Origin: Hyperoodon ampullatus
Taxonomy: Eukaryota; Chordata; Mammalia; Artiodactyla; Ziphiidae
Direction: 5' to 3'
Assembly (NCBI GenBank): GCA_949752795.1
Contig: OX457056.1
Coordinates: 178,336,428 to 178,400,427, forward strand
DNA length: 64,000 bases
Every line of letters starts with the position of its first letter. Position 1 is the first letter of the stretch. The position numbers and the translations under genes were made by a program. Below the pieces are notes generated by a model. That model was not told the DNA's origin. It saw only the letters and a list, made by a program, of their open reading frames with translations, and did not search any database. Of this stretch, positions 24,228 through 36,755 are shown piece by piece.

Positions 24228-24440
24228 AGCGTGGACTCAGGAGATTGACCTTCTTTTGTTCACATTCTGTTTTGGCCAGGTATTTAGATTTTCTGTGCAT
24301 TAGTTTTATCATGTATAATATGGAGATTATACTAGTCACTAAATCATAGTGAAGACTAAAGAAATCAATTGATATCTGTGAAGTGCTTAGAACAATATCT
24401 TGCAGATAGTGAGCACTGTGTAAGTTTTTAAAAATACAAA
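24228..24440 (+). mobile_element. MIR SINE, sense
   Basis: Follows the MIR course: 'gcgtggactcaggagattgacc' head, 'ttttctgtgcattagttttatc' core and 'gtgaagtgcttagaacaatatcttgcag' 3' part. It lies 215 bp upstream of the first exon. Confidence 0.75.
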
Positions 24441-24654
24441 TAAAAATTACTGGTGGGGAAGAAGACTAGGAAAAGGATGTTACAAATAGCTTAACCAAGT
24501 AAACCAGTTGAATCTATTTTTTTAAAAATTTTATCTTTAAAATCTATTCTTAACCACATAAACATTGAGTAAAATAAGATTCTTATATAGTGATGTTCAA
24601 AAATAATGATTACACTGAGCTAGGTTATAGCATTTTTTCTGCTTTTGTTTACAG

Positions 24655-24745
24655 GATATTCTGAATAATCTTGAATCATGTGACCTTGAGGATGATGACC
24701 TTATGCTTGATGTGGATCTGCCTGAGGATGCACCTCTTGAGAATG
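24655..24745 (+). CDS. CCSER2: CCSER2 internal coding exon, acidic segment (exon 1 of 3 in window)
   Basis: This 91-bp exon encodes 30 codons plus one base, reading DILNNLESCDLEDDD and then LMLDVDLPEDAPLEN. It is strongly acidic with alternating leucines. The acceptor is a good one: a pyrimidine-rich tract ending TTTACAG just before 24655. The donor is ATG|GTAGGG, a usable but not ideal site. The exon begins in phase 0 and ends in phase 1, and its last G joins TG of the exon at 32844 to make a Val codon. I recognise the sequence as the coiled-coil serine-rich family (FAM190). CCSER2 is a poorly understood protein; a microtubule or cell-division role has been suggested for the family. I prefer CCSER2 over CCSER1 because the introns here are 8-13 kb, whereas CCSER1 introns are typically far larger. 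Family membership is fairly certain; the choice of paralogue is less so. Confidence 0.8.
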
Positions 24746-25624
24746 GTAGGGGGGACAATATTGAACCTTCAGAAGTATATAGTTGCACTACTTGACTATA
24801 TCCAATTTGGTATTTGTTATTTACAGACTTCCTTATCTCTATGGTGGTAGCCTTTTCAGGCTGAGAATTTATCTTAAGTGAGGTTAAACAGGTTCATTTG
24901 CAAAATTATTTAAATGTTTAAAACCTGACTTTGTAGGTCTTAGGTATAACTCTGTATGATCCAATAAGATTGTATACCTAAATCCTAAAGTATCTGGTAG
25001 ATAGGATTTGTCCTTTTTTCCCTTTGTCTTATCCAATTTTTTATTCCTTTGTCTCATTTTGATTTTAAGAAAACATAAATTTAGAGAAAAAGAGATATCA
25101 TTTGACTTGTAAAACAGCAGCAAAAACCATTAAGTTAATAAATACTTTTAAAAAATCAATTCTGGGAAAATGGTGACCTGAATGATTCATTCTATCCTTT
25201 TTACTCTTAAATCTGGTCTGTCTTCGTCTCTGGATCCCAGTAACTGCTGGAGTGGGGCTTTAGATAATCCATGTGCAAGAGGGGCCTAGGTGCTCTTGCC
25301 CCCACTGCCATAGCATTTGAAGCATTTTCTGTCTTAAAGACTTGTCAGGAACCAGAGACCAGCCTAGAAATCCTCTGGGGCAAGGGTTGAAATGAGGATC
25401 CTCCTGGAAGAAGAATCTCAGAGAGCTGTGGATTCCCTGTTTGTTAGTCAACATTTGCCAGGTTTCTTAGGCCTTCCAGGGGCCAGGGATGAACGAAAAA
25501 GGGTAGTGAAGTCCTTTTTATACATCATGCTAGAAAAATGCAAGGATATTTCAGAGAGGGTGGTTGGTTGTTCTAGTGCTTCATTGAGGTACAAGGAGCC
25601 TGCTTGCTGTTCAGTTTTGTCGTA
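24746..25624. other. Intron, no recognised feature
   Basis: Starts with the GTAGGG donor. The rest shows no repeat I recognise. A 96-aa open frame at 25392-25682 has no recognisable domain. Confidence 0.5.
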
Positions 25625-26120
25625 TTGGTCAGGGTTTTTTTGTTTGTTTTTTCTTCTCCCCTGCTGCCAGGATGCTGTATAATAATCACTCTTAGAATCT
25701 CAGTGGCTTTCAAAATAAACATTTATTTTTCTCATTCATGGATCTTTGTATTAGCTGGGACAGCTCAGGCTGTGGGACTGAGTTCAGGTCTACTCCTTGC
25801 TTCTTCATTTTGAAACCAGGACTCCTTGGAGCAGATTGTGCTCATGGCAGATGGCAGAAGGACAACAGGGTGAGGAGAAACATGCATATAGCACCTCTTA
25901 AAGTCTTCACTTAGAACCAGCACACTAGTATTCTAACCACATCCTGTTGGCCAAAGCAAGTTACATGGCCAACCCTAAGACCAGTGTGACTGGGAAGTAT
26001 ACTCTATTCACAGTGCGAATCTCTGCGTCAGAGAACATTGGATGTATAAGTCTATTGAAGGACAGAGTGTAGAGCTGAGAAGAGTATCTACTCTACCACA
26101 GGGATAGAGACTGTTGCATC
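25625..26120. repeat. Old mammalian interspersed repeat, family not assigned
   Basis: The passage from 'cttagaatctcagtggctttcaaaataaac' through 'gttggccaaagcaagttacatggccaac' to 'attctatgcctctgtgc'-like words recurs widely in mammalian genomes as an old MER-type repeat. It lies in the first intron. Confidence 0.5.
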
Positions 26121-26449
26121 TTCTTGTGGTTCTGCTGTCACTTGGGATACTCTAGCAATCAGTGCTGAGTTCTAGTCAACTGAGAAAGAAAAATCACAGC
26201 CAGTACCCAGGAAGAGGAGCAGGGAAAACACAGAACTCCCGGGATTAGAGTGGCCGAAAGAGATAATAATGAGAGCACTTAGAGAGATTCAATTGCAGCA
26301 CAATACTTTCTGGAGCTTATTATAAAAGAAGATTTCCCAACAAAACAGTTCAATCGATGACAGAAAGCATAGTTGAAATCTGAATTAGTGGCCTGGAAGA
26401 TCAAGTGGAAAAGTATTTTAGAACACAGAAGAAAAACATAAACCATTAA

Positions 26450-29160
26450 TGATTATTAGGGAAAAAATAATGAGACTTTATGATCCAGGAGATTTAATGT
26501 GAAGTTTTAAGGGCTGGTAGTGAGGAATGGAGGATTTACCTCCGTGGAATAAATTATCTAATGCATTTTACTTTGACAGAACTATAACAACTTCTCTTTG
26601 GAAACCTTAGCTAAACCAGGAAGTAGAGAGATGGCATTGGTCTTAGAGCCTGCCTCATCTTTAGAGCACAACAAAAAGTTATCCATATATTAGGTAAAAG
26701 TAGAATCTCAAGGCAATTTAAAGTTTCTGAGGTCTTGGTTGGGGACTTGTGAAAAGTAGGAGGGAACTCCTGAGGTATAACATCTCACATATATTATGGA
26801 TTTTCCTAGGAGAAGGCAAACAAGTATTGATTATTTTGAGCTAATTGAACACTGAAGAAAGCAGAACCTGGATCTAAAATATGTAGCCTTCAGAGGCACC
26901 AAAGATAAAACAGTATTTAGATTTGGTACTACTGGGAAGGAGGGAATGACTATTCTCTTTATAGGTCTGAGGTCCTGAATGACTATACCCACTGCCGCTG
27001 AGTTTTTTTATTGGCGGGATAGGAATGTTACAAGGACTAGTACAAGGTTTAAGGAGTCTTCTAATATACTTAGACTATTGGTTTTAGTTCCCTTTAGCTT
27101 CTGGTTTTTGAAGCTACTGTGCAAATTTGGGTAGAGTTTTAGATGGATCACTCTGGATTTTATGGGTTCAGCCCCACTAATTCTGCCAATATCAGTGGAA
27201 TTTTTGTCAACAGGAAGACTGGCACCTTGTTGAGATCTTTAGTTTGGGTATGATTTGGACACAAGTTTGCTGTGACTTTATTATGAATAGGGAAGTCATC
27301 TGGGATTTCAAGGAAAAGGCCATGAAGAGAATATTTATCTGGCAATTGGATTTGTGTACCTATTAAGGTAGCATATGTGGTAGCACAGACAAGGAAAGAA
27401 TGTTTGTTGGTCAAATGTTTCTTGGACAGTGATGGGCTAGGACTTGGGAACTGTCTGAGTTATTGGAGATAGCTACACTGGGTGGTTTAGTGACACTGAG
27501 GGGGAGGTTATTTAATAGTTACAGGGTTTAAAGTTGATATTATAGTGCCTATATCAATAATATATTTGCAGGGTTGTCCTTTACTGTTTAGAAAATTTTA
27601 TCTTTGAGTTTAAGGGTAAAACCTGAAATTGGGTGCTTGATTTTTCCCTCAGAACACTTTGACTAATCACCCACTTATTTTTTCTCTTTTATTTCTTAGG
27701 CAATGCAAGACAGTTTTTCAGTGCCCTGCTATTTATCTATAAGTGTATCAAGAGACTCCTTTCTCCAGTGTTTAATTTACTGGGGTGGAGGCATCTCGTT
27801 ATATGTGAAGGACATCATTTTATTCTGAGTCTTACTCTGCTTTTTTCTAAGTCTCTTGCCAAGCACTGGAAGGCTGGCAAGTGAGGAGGGAGACGAGGTC
27901 ACATCTCTTTCAGAATCTATTCCTGAATGCTATCTGATGGTGTTAGTCTATCTGTGAACTCTCTAGTGGATTTATTCTTCCTTTGCTTACAGAACTGAAT
28001 CAGAGCCCAGTCTACGTTCACAGAAAAGACTTTGTTGACAGCCTCTGAAAGTCCTTTTCTAAGTTCTGATTTCCTCTGCAATTGATGGAGTTCAGGACAC
28101 ATGACCCCAAAATATGGCACCTTGGCGTATTGAATATTTTAAGCTGAAGGAGTTTGAGAAAATGGCAGAAGCAGAAAAGTCACTCTGATTTCCTCCCCCT
28201 CTTGCCCATCTTCCCTGAAACAGGTCATAAAACCGTCATGTGAGAGGTGCCTTCCCCATACCTAGAGGAAAGGAGCATCCTTATCTCTGAAGACAAAGTT
28301 AGACCAAGAAGATCGTAACAAACAGGCCTTGCTAAAGTTTCCCCCATTTTACCACACTTAGACTCCTTAACCTGTCACATTCCTCCTTGACTGTCTACTC
28401 TTCATCAAGCCTAGCATAAAAATATACAGGTCTAACTGTTTCTTTGGGTCTTCATTTCCTCATGAAGGCTCCCATGTCACATATTAAATAAATCTGTATG
28501 CTTTTCTCCCATTAATCTATCTTGTCAGTTTTATTTTCAGGCCCTAAGAGAGTTGAGAAAAACTTTCCTCCTCTACACAGTCGTGGGTTCTTAAGTCAAC
28601 TTTAGGTTTTTCACACTGTGCTTTTTCTATTCTGTTTTTATGCACCTAGATTTCCTTCTAATGTATGAACTAATTGGTATAGATCTGGAGGTCCTGGATT
28701 ATCAATTGCTAAAAGTATTCTAAATTCTTCTGGAAATTTCTCCCCGTCTTGTTTAGACCTTAGAAAGTCTGTAGCTATGGCTGTCAGCTCAGGATGAGAC
28801 CAGAGCCAAGTCAACCTTAAGGGAATTTTCCATCTTCTGAAGGAAGGTTAACTAAGAGGTATAGAGTTTTTTAGGTTTCTGGTCAGCTTGAGGGGTAGGG
28901 AAAGAGGTTAAAGGGAGAGATGGAACGGACGGAAATTGAATATAGAATGAGGGAAGAGGAATAAAAGGAAAAAGGACTTCAGATTTGAGTAGCAATTTAG
29001 GAGGATCTAAAAAGAGAGACCATTTTCTTTTATATTTTTCTTTTACCTTGGTGAAGGAATGTCTTAAGGAAATTTTGGAATCTGAATTTCTTTTAGCGGA
29101 CCAGTGGGTATCTGAGATTTGCTTGCTTTTTTTCTAAAGTGTCTCTCATATAAACAGTTT
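26450..29160 (-). pseudogene. Decayed class I-like endogenous retrovirus (gag into pro/pol), antisense, with nested LTR
   Basis: On the minus strand, gag-like coding traces run from about 29160 down to 27700 and pro/pol-like traces from about 27650 to 26450. The longest open pieces are 28120-27917 (67 aa, capsid-end-like, with REFTDRLTPSD) and 27414-27160 (84 aa, protease/polymerase-like). All frames are broken. A separate LTR on the + strand splits it at 28102-28579. It lies wholly in the intron between the first two exons, antisense to the gene. Class assignment is by reading only. Confidence 0.5.
28102..28579 (+). mobile_element. Solo LTR, ERV1-like, sense, nested in the antisense retrovirus
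   Basis: It begins TGACCCCAAAATATGGCACC and ends CTCTACACA. It carries a poly(A) signal in 'catattaaataaatctgtatgc' at 28477-28498 and a U5-like end, 'cagttttattttcaggcccta'. Its orientation is opposite to the retroviral sequence on both sides, so it is a later insertion. I could not find a clear short target-site duplication. Confidence 0.7.
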
Positions 29161-29189
29161 GATTATACCAAAGGCATAGTTGTATTGTT

Positions 29190-29780
29190 TTATTCTCTTG
29201 CTCAGAAACTTCTAATGGTCACTCATTGCCTACAGATTAAAGCCTAGCATTTGGCACATTCATAGCATCATCCTTAGGTTTATGAAATTTCCATAGTATA
29301 CATTTTCTTAGGTGTGATCTTTCTTCTACTCGTTCTGTTTTAAACTTTTCTCTGTTGAAAAAGATGTCTTTCTAATTACTTCCTGAATCCTACCCCATCA
29401 AATTATGGTTCCTATTAAATTGCACTTACTTCATGTTATTAATATATTTATTTCCTAAGGCCACTTTTTTGCTAAACATTTTATTGAGATATAGTCATTT
29501 GAGGTCAGTAGTATTGCCTTTACCACTTTCCAATTACTGTATTTTCTTCTGGAAATTTATCTTCCTTTTTCAGTACTAATGGCATTTAGTAATATCAACT
29601 TCATGATTTTTTTTTTAACATGAGCTTTTCTCCTTTCAAGCCAAATTTCATTTTAAAAACTTTCTTGTTCAGATTGTAAAACCTCCTGCATGACACATTC
29701 TTTCCAGACTTTCTGATGTGTAATTTCTTCCTGCTATCTTCATAGCCAGTTGTTAGTCATTGATAGGAATACTACCTGTG
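29190..29780 (+). mobile_element. L2 LINE fragments, sense
   Basis: Two stretches have L2 3'-end character: 29195-29450 ('cctacagattaaagcctagcatttgg') and 29630-29760 ('tttctgatgtgtaatttcttcctgc'). Both are strongly diverged. Confidence 0.5.
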
Positions 29781-30127
29781 TCAGCCATTATCTTCTTAGG
29801 ACTTTAAGTTATTAGAAAGAATATAGGGTACATTTGGCGTCATATTTCGTTCCTTATCAAATCAGAAGAAATGGGTATGATGAGTGTTAGACATAGGCAT
29901 CTCCATATCCCATACCTTTCAGTTAGCTATGTTAGATTCTCTTTCCCTCATCACAGGGTAGAAGTCCTGAAAATTCTGTCTCCTACTCATAGTAAAATAC
30001 CTACTAAAATCTGCCTTTTACTTTGGGAACTAGAAAGCACCTTCAGAAGGCGTTTATTTATTCTCTTTTCCTAAACTCATAATTAGGGTCAAATCTGGTG
30101 TGTAGATAGTTTTGATCAGCATATTGG

Positions 30128-30128
<1 letters not shown>

Positions 30129-30160
<32 letters not shown>

Positions 30161-30368
30161 GCGGTACGCGGGCCTCTCACTGTCGTGGCCTCTCCCGTTG
30201 CGGAGCACAGGCTCTGGACGCGCAGGCCCAGCGGCCATGGCTCACGGGCCCAGCCGCTCCACAGCATGCGGGATCCTCCCGGACCGGAGCACGAACCCAT
30301 ATCCCCTGCATCGGCAGGCGGACTCTCAACCACTGTGCCACCAGGGAAGCCCTAAAATTTTTTTTGGA
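30129..30368 (-). mobile_element. CHR-family SINE, short form, antisense
   Basis: The T-run tail is at 30138-30160 and the body at 30161-30352. The flanks TAAAATTTTTTTT on both sides are the likely target-site duplication, partly hidden in the T tail. The body is close to the family consensus with intact CG-rich words, so this is a young copy. Confidence 0.94.
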
Positions 30369-30369
30369 A

Positions 30370-32843
30370 AGCCTTTAGGTTTGCCTCATCCTTCCCTATG
30401 ATATTACACATTCAGAAGGATTTATTTCCTTTCTTAGTCTGGTTTGTCCTGTTCCTTCATTGGCACTGGAAACTGGCTTTAAATTAACTCCATCTTGTAA
30501 TTTAATTGGCTTTCCATTTTATTTTCTATGTTATTTCTTTCTCTCTGCCCTTAGTCTTTTCTAAGAAACCACTACTAATGTTATTTCGCATTCTCTTCTT
30601 AGTAACATTTTAAAGTGTATCAAAACATGATTGATGGGTACTGCAGTAGTAGTATAAGCAGGACCCTTCCTTCCTTCAGAGTCTTGGAGGAGACATTTTT
30701 CTGAGAGTTTAAGCCCCGCTCTGTCCCAATTCTAACAATAGTGTTTTGTAGTCATGGAAAATATTTGTTTCCGGTGCCTGTTTGTCGTTATGCTGATGGT
30801 TGAGTTCATGTTTCAATGAAAGTGCTTTATTTGGAGCCTGTGTGTAGTACCAACAATCTTTAGTAAATACAAAAGCAGCACATCATTTTCTGCATTATAA
30901 TTTCCCACAGCATTTAACCCCATCTCCTGACCTGTTTTCCTGGTTAGTGTGCTTCTTATTACTCTGAGTGCACTGTGTGGATGATATACTAATTATATAT
31001 CAGATTCTTATTACAGAATTTCTTTTTTGGGGAGTGAATGGAATTTTACCTGCGTGAATTAAGAGGAAATGTGAATTCAGGTTTAAAAGTAGGTATAGAT
31101 TATCCCTCAGCTATACACAATTCCTTAACCTGAAGTAATATTTTAACGCCATGTACAAATACTTAAGGAACTTAACTGAGTCTATGAATATAATGTGAAT
31201 GTCAACTAAAAGCATTTTTAAGCCTTCTTAGGATTATTTTTCAATTTATTTTTCTTTTGCCGTCTTATATTCTCCTCCTTACTTTTGAGGCATAATGATC
31301 ACCATGCCTTTATTTACATAACAGTCCGGTTTTCTTTATTGAACTTTAAAAAAATATGTATATCTTAATTTATCCCAATAAGATGATGAGAAATTGTTAG
31401 AAATAATTTCAAATGTAAGTCTTCTTTTAAAAATTTTTCTTAAAAAAATTTTTTTTAACTATAAAACCTATTGTTTTCTTCCCCAAATTGATTTCTCTAA
31501 TGGAAATTTTCTAATAAACAAAATTGCAATGTCTTTTATAACCTTATTTAAATTGTTACTCATATACAAGTAATGTGTTCACAGTGAGTTCAGTGTATAT
31601 TAGAATTGAACATATACACTTTAACTATATCAGCCTCTTTTTTGGAGTGGGGAAGTTTGTTTTTATCTGGTATACTGTAATTAAACACTTGCCATGTATC
31701 AAATTCAGACTTAGGTTAAGTTAAAAAAATCATTTAAATAGTGAGTTTTGTTTTTTTTTTTTAAATTGGGGAGGATTATGTTGATTTCTAAAGCTTTCTT
31801 ATCACAAGGGATTCTGAACATGCAGGATTTGAACTTTCTCATGTAGTAATTCTCAGACTAGAGAAACCTTTCCTGTTCCTGCCTTGGGTTAGTGTTTAGT
31901 TGTATTTTTAGTAACAGTCTTAACTCAGAGGCTATGTAAGCACTGAGTGAAGATGGAGTCACAGGGTAAACTGGGCTTGCTTCCCACAGGGAGGGCTGGG
32001 AGTTGAGCAGGAAGGAAGGCCTGTTTGTCAGTGCCTTGTATGCAACTATGTCTGAGTAGGCAGCAAGCGACACAATGTCTCCCTCGTACAAAGTAACTCT
32101 CTTAGTGAGTGCTCAGATATGTGAGGAAAAAGTGTTTGGGTAAGTGAAGGAGAAGCTTGGGGTGTTTCAAAGAAATTCTTTTCATGTTTTTGTGGCATTT
32201 GGATTTCAGGGAGTGTACTGTTTGTTGCTGCAAAGTGCTGGCTTTGTTTTCAGTGGCATTTTAGAATTTTTGAACAAGCTCCACTGTCGGCAGATTGGAG
32301 CGTTTTACTTTCTAAAACTGTGAGCTTAATTTAAAAAATATGATTTGTTTATGATGAAGAGTTAATTTGTGCTTCTTGAAATCAGTAAAAATTAATTGTG
32401 GCATTCATTTTTAGGAATGAGTTCTCAACCAGACTTAAAATCTTCTACTGTTTCTTGTCATTTTCATTCTGAAGTCAAAACCAACTACTGATAATGATGA
32501 AAACCACTTAAAACTGACTACTGGTGTTTAAAATGTATAATGTTGATTTCAAGGATAATTTGCCTGTTTTAAGACAGTGGGACTGTTGTTACTTAAGTGA
32601 CTGTGATAATGAAAGTTCTATAATTTACTTCAGTTTGAATAATATAAAGTTTGGTTTTCACTGAAAGAACTAGTCATTTTTCTTCTGAAAATCTTGATTT
32701 CGTGGTTAGCTAACATAAATGGCTGGTATTTTTAGAATATTACTTTTATATTTTCAGCAGCATTTAATTATTGAGCTATAAGTAGTTAGCTTTTATAGAG
32801 TGTGTGTACATGTTTCTAGTGTTTCGCTTTTGAATTTGTCTAG
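30370..32843. other. Intron, no recognised feature
   Basis: About 2.5 kb of AT-rich intron ahead of the second exon. I recognise no transposon here, which makes it one of the longest repeat-poor stretches in the window. Confidence 0.5.
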
Positions 32844-33006
32844 TGGAGTGTGACAATATGAACCGCTTTGACCGATCAGACAGAAATGTTCGGCAGTCTC
32901 AAGAAGGATTTTGGAAAAGGCCACCCCAGAGGTGGAGTGGACAGGAACATTACCACCTTAGCCATCCTGACCACTATCATCACTATGGAAAAAGTGACTT
33001 GAGCAG
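32844..33006 (+). CDS. CCSER2: CCSER2 internal coding exon, aromatic/His-rich segment (exon 2 of 3 in window)
   Basis: This 163-bp exon starts in phase 1 and ends in phase 2. It continues the protein with VECDNMNRFDRSDRNVR, QSQEGFWKRPPQRWSG, then QEHYHLSHPDHYHHYGKSDL and SR. The middle is basic with two Trp residues. The end carries a run of His and Tyr (seven His in about 14 residues), an unusual composition that could bind metal or be unstructured; that is inference. The donor AG|GTGAGT is a perfect consensus. The acceptor (TTTGTCTAG) has a short pyrimidine tract, so it is the weakest acceptor of the three. The split Ser/Arg codon is completed by the first base of the exon at 45711. The intron upstream is 8.1 kb and contains a decayed retrovirus; the intron downstream is 12.7 kb. 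Confidence 0.82.
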
Positions 33007-33469
33007 GTGAGTCTAATTTCAATTTTATTTTCCACCTTATTAGTTTTGAATCATATTTCCCCCCACCCTTAAAACTGTTTTTCGTCTTTGTTTTTAGAGG
33101 CACCAAAAAACATTTCAAGTTATATGTGGTACTAATTGGGATAATATGTCTGATTCTTTTCTTTTGGCTCAAAACTTTTTTCATTAGCTTTGTCTTGAAT
33201 ATAAATATTTATTTCTGCTGTTTGAACTTTAAATTTTTGTGTGATTTTCTAGTTCTTATTTGGGAATGATCAGAGATGTTGACTTTGTTGAAGTTTATTA
33301 TGTTTAAGATATTAATGTGTAAAATTAGTGCCAAGTGATTTGTCTTCTTTTACTTATATAATAAATTGAAATTTTAAAATTCCTCAAGTACTATACTAGA
33401 ATTCTTTTTCTTTTTGAAGTGTAGCATAGTCTTTAATTTGGTCAGACCTTATGTATAGTGTTGCTGTGT

Positions 33470-33665
33470 AGTCATTCAAACCCGGGATCAAACCCTGGCC
33501 TGGTACAGCTTAGTTTTGTGAGCTTAGATAATTTTTTAACCCCTCTCTACTTTAGTTTACCATCTGTAAAACATACTTAATAATACCTTTCTCTCAGTGT
33601 TCAAGGATCAGGGATAAAAGTACCTGGAACAGTGTCTGACTTACTAGCACCCGATGGCAGTTATT
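33470..33665 (+). mobile_element. MIR SINE, sense
   Basis: Has 'ttcaaacccgggatcaaaccc', 'tttagtttaccatctgtaaaac' and 'acctggaacagtgtctgac' in MIR order. Moderately diverged. Confidence 0.75.
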
Positions 33666-33669
33666 AAGT

Positions 33670-34454
33670 TTTTTCCTTTTTACTCTGTCATCTCATTCTC
33701 CTAGGGATTTGAGGTCCTTTTGGAGCACATTTACAATACAAATAATAAAATTGGGATAAAGACATAGTGGAAGGGGGGAAACTTAAGACACTGTATAGTT
33801 CTTGAAGTAAGAAAAAAAATTAAGATTCCTTGCAGCAAAAGCAAAGAACAAAACTTGATCCATTACAAGATTTATAATATACATAAGATAAAGGGTATGT
33901 TTCTCAATTAATTTGCTTTTATGAGATAGAAACCTGAAAGCAGTTGCTTTGCATGAGTTCTTATAAGGAGACTACTTTGTGATATAGTGGACAGGTCTCA
34001 GACAGCTTCCCAAAGTAGAAATAATGATAAATTCCTTAAGTCTGTTTTTTCTTTATTTTCTTCAATCTATGCTACAAAAAACTCTAAGTGAGAAAAGGCA
34101 GTTGTACAGTGGGTCATGAAACAGTGAGGTCCAACTAAAGATCCTTCTGTTGGTAAAATTTGATGCCAGGATAAAATTTAGAAGATCTGGAAGAATGTAT
34201 GGAGTACATACCCTTCCAGGCATTATTTTGGCTGTTCTGTTTCTCGTATCTGGGCTTTTGATAAGGAATGGACATCAGAGAGTTGGTATTATCAGGCAGG
34301 AATCTGATGTAAAGATAGTCTTCATTGCTAATAATGAAGATGATGCTTCCTTCATCTTTGATGGTTGGTTTATAAGAAGGTAAATTTAAGGCCAACTTAT
34401 GAAAATTTAGAAGCCTACCTAAAATATGAACCTTTGCTTATAAGACAAGATTTA
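33670..34454. other. Intron, no recognised feature
   Basis: Nothing recognised. Overlapping open frames on both strands at 34135-34395 (77 and 86 aa) mirror each other and show no motif. Confidence 0.45.
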
Positions 34455-35300
34455 TTCAACCATTTGAGAAGTATTTTTTGAGAACCTGTATGTTGAGCTC
34501 TGTGCTAAATTCTCAAGCTGGAATGAATTTGCAGATGGTGTGAGAGGTGAAAGCAGTAGATTGGTAGTGGCTTCTCAGAGTATTGTTTTGAGGAGGTTAA
34601 AAAGAATTATGCAGTGTGTGAGGTCAGTTGGAATCATTGCAATTATCAGGTAGGTAGAAGACTCTTGTGCCTTTTCCATCCCATACAAATATGAGTAATA
34701 AATACTTCCTGCTGCCAGGGTGTTTAGTGTATGGGAGAGACAGGTATGCAGATAGTTATAATGCAGTATTAGTACAGTGTAATGATGAGAGGTGCCTCAA
34801 AGTGTTGTATGCAGGACTCCAGGAGCATACAGGTTTTTGTCTAGGATAGTGATGCATAAAGAAAGTTACTGTTGAACTGATAACTATGACTGTAGCAATT
34901 GCAGAGGATCAATTTCTGTAGAAGGATGAGTATTCAGATGGAAAAAATAGCATGTGCAAAAAACCATGTATGAAACAGTGTGACATTTTCAGAGAACTGC
35001 TCTTAGGTTCCTAGCTGAATTGGTAGTTCACTTGGAGGAATGAATAAATGTGATCTCTAACTGTAGATAGCAAAATTATCTATGCATTTTAAGATAAAGG
35101 GTGGCAAATTTCAGCTTAGTGAGACTATTAATCAGAATATCCAAAATGGAATGAATTACCTGGAGATAGCAATCTCTGCCCCTGGGAATGATCAAGAGAT
35201 CAATGAGACTGATTATTTATCTGTCAGAAAAGTTAAGCAACATTTTTCAAAAACTGTATTCCTGGATTTCAATAGGTGTAGAAAAGGGAGACTCTGATCA
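34455..35300 (+). repeat. Ancient interspersed repeat (same type as 3785-4860), probable
   Basis: The start 'caaccatttgagaagtattttttgagaacctgtatg' and the following purine-rich body with 'ggtgtttagtgtatgggag' match the general course of the other copies. Strongly diverged. Confidence 0.4.
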
Positions 35301-36609
35301 GATGAGTATAGGAAGAACAAGTTAATCGAAGTTAATTTTTTTTTTTTAAATAGTAGACTCTGCAGTGCCTTTAATATATAATTATAGTACTGTGATGTTG
35401 CAAAAGGTGGTACAGGAAAATATGTAGCCATTTGCCAAAACATGAGGACAAATCCCTTCTACACAGTGTATTTTGAGGGACTAGTGATTTGTGGATCATC
35501 CACACTTGTGAATCTCGATGAGGAGAGAGAAATGCACAGAACTCTTGGCGGTTGCTAATCTGACTCAGCGCAGAATTTTCCAACAAGTGAACTGACACAT
35601 ACTGGTTTGTTATGACTAGTTATAGGTTAACCAGTTTATGGATTCCCTCAGGCTTTTGGGTGGCTATGCGAGGTTTGGGACTTCTAGATTTCTCAGAGCC
35701 AGTTATGGGGATGGGTGGTAGAGAGAAATCTCATCCAAGATAAGCCTTACTCCAGCAAACCTTAAAACTATTATTTTCTTTCTATACCTTGATTTTAAAA
35801 GATTTGGATGCACTAACCCCAGGGCCTTTTAATATTACATGTGTAAAAGTTCCTTTTCCCATTCTATGACTTCTTGAATGTTGCTGGTTCCCTTTCCTGT
35901 CTGTCCTTCAGTTCCCATCGTTGTCATAATTAATTACAGGATTATGTCTTAATCTGTAACTCAGGGGACTGGTGGTTCAGAGCCACTGATCTACTTTCTC
36001 TGTATTTTTGTCAGTACTGTTTCTCTTTTCACCTGGCCTATCCTTTTATTCCTCTTTTCTCCCCACACCTCCCCTTTTCCCTACACCCTCCATTAACCAT
36101 ATGTAATTCTCTCACATCTTAACAAACCCATATCCTTGACTTCTTCACCTACATTCTCCTGATTGTAACTTTTTCCTAAATGTACTAATTCCTCAGTAGC
36201 ATTCTTATATGAAGGATTCTTATTTTCCAGGCACTCTAGTACTGTGCTGTTTAGGGGTGAGGTCTTTGTCTTCCCTCCTCACTGTTACTTCTAAATGAAG
36301 TGTTCTTAAGCCTCTTTCATTTGACACTTAGGGCATTTGGCTTTATCAACTCCTCCTTAATGGTCCCAATCCCTAGCTCACAAAAATCTTGGCCCTTGGT
36401 TCACTTTCCCTCTTCATTGTAAGCTTTGCTACAACTCTGAGTGTAGCCTCCAATGTTCATGTGCATGATTCATTTAACCTTCTGACTACCTAGTTCCTTA
36501 GGAGTCTCTTATAAAGATCTGTCATCTGAGACTAGAGATAGTTTTACCTTTTTCTTTTCAATCTGGATACTTTCCCTTTTTTTTTCCCCCCCTGCATAAT
36601 TGGTTAGAA
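35301..36609. other. Intron, no recognised feature
   Basis: No repeat or exon recognised. The 36000-36560 stretch is pyrimidine-rich (TCCCC and TTCTCC runs) but has no clear structure. Confidence 0.45.
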
Positions 36610-36755
36610 TCTCCAGTACAAGTTAAGGAGTGATGAGAGCAGACATCTTTGTCTTCTTTCTGATAGTAGGAGCAAAGCATTTGGTCTTTCACTGTTAAGT
36701 ATGATGTTAACTGTGGGTTTCATAGATACTCTTTATTAGGTTGAGGAAGTTCCCT

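Noticed and set aside
25392..25682. 96-aa frame in the first intron
   Set aside because: No motif, no splice context, and the C-terminal third is T-rich intron sequence.
34135..34395. Overlapping open frames on both strands
   Set aside because: Mirror frames over the same bases with no motif are expected by chance.
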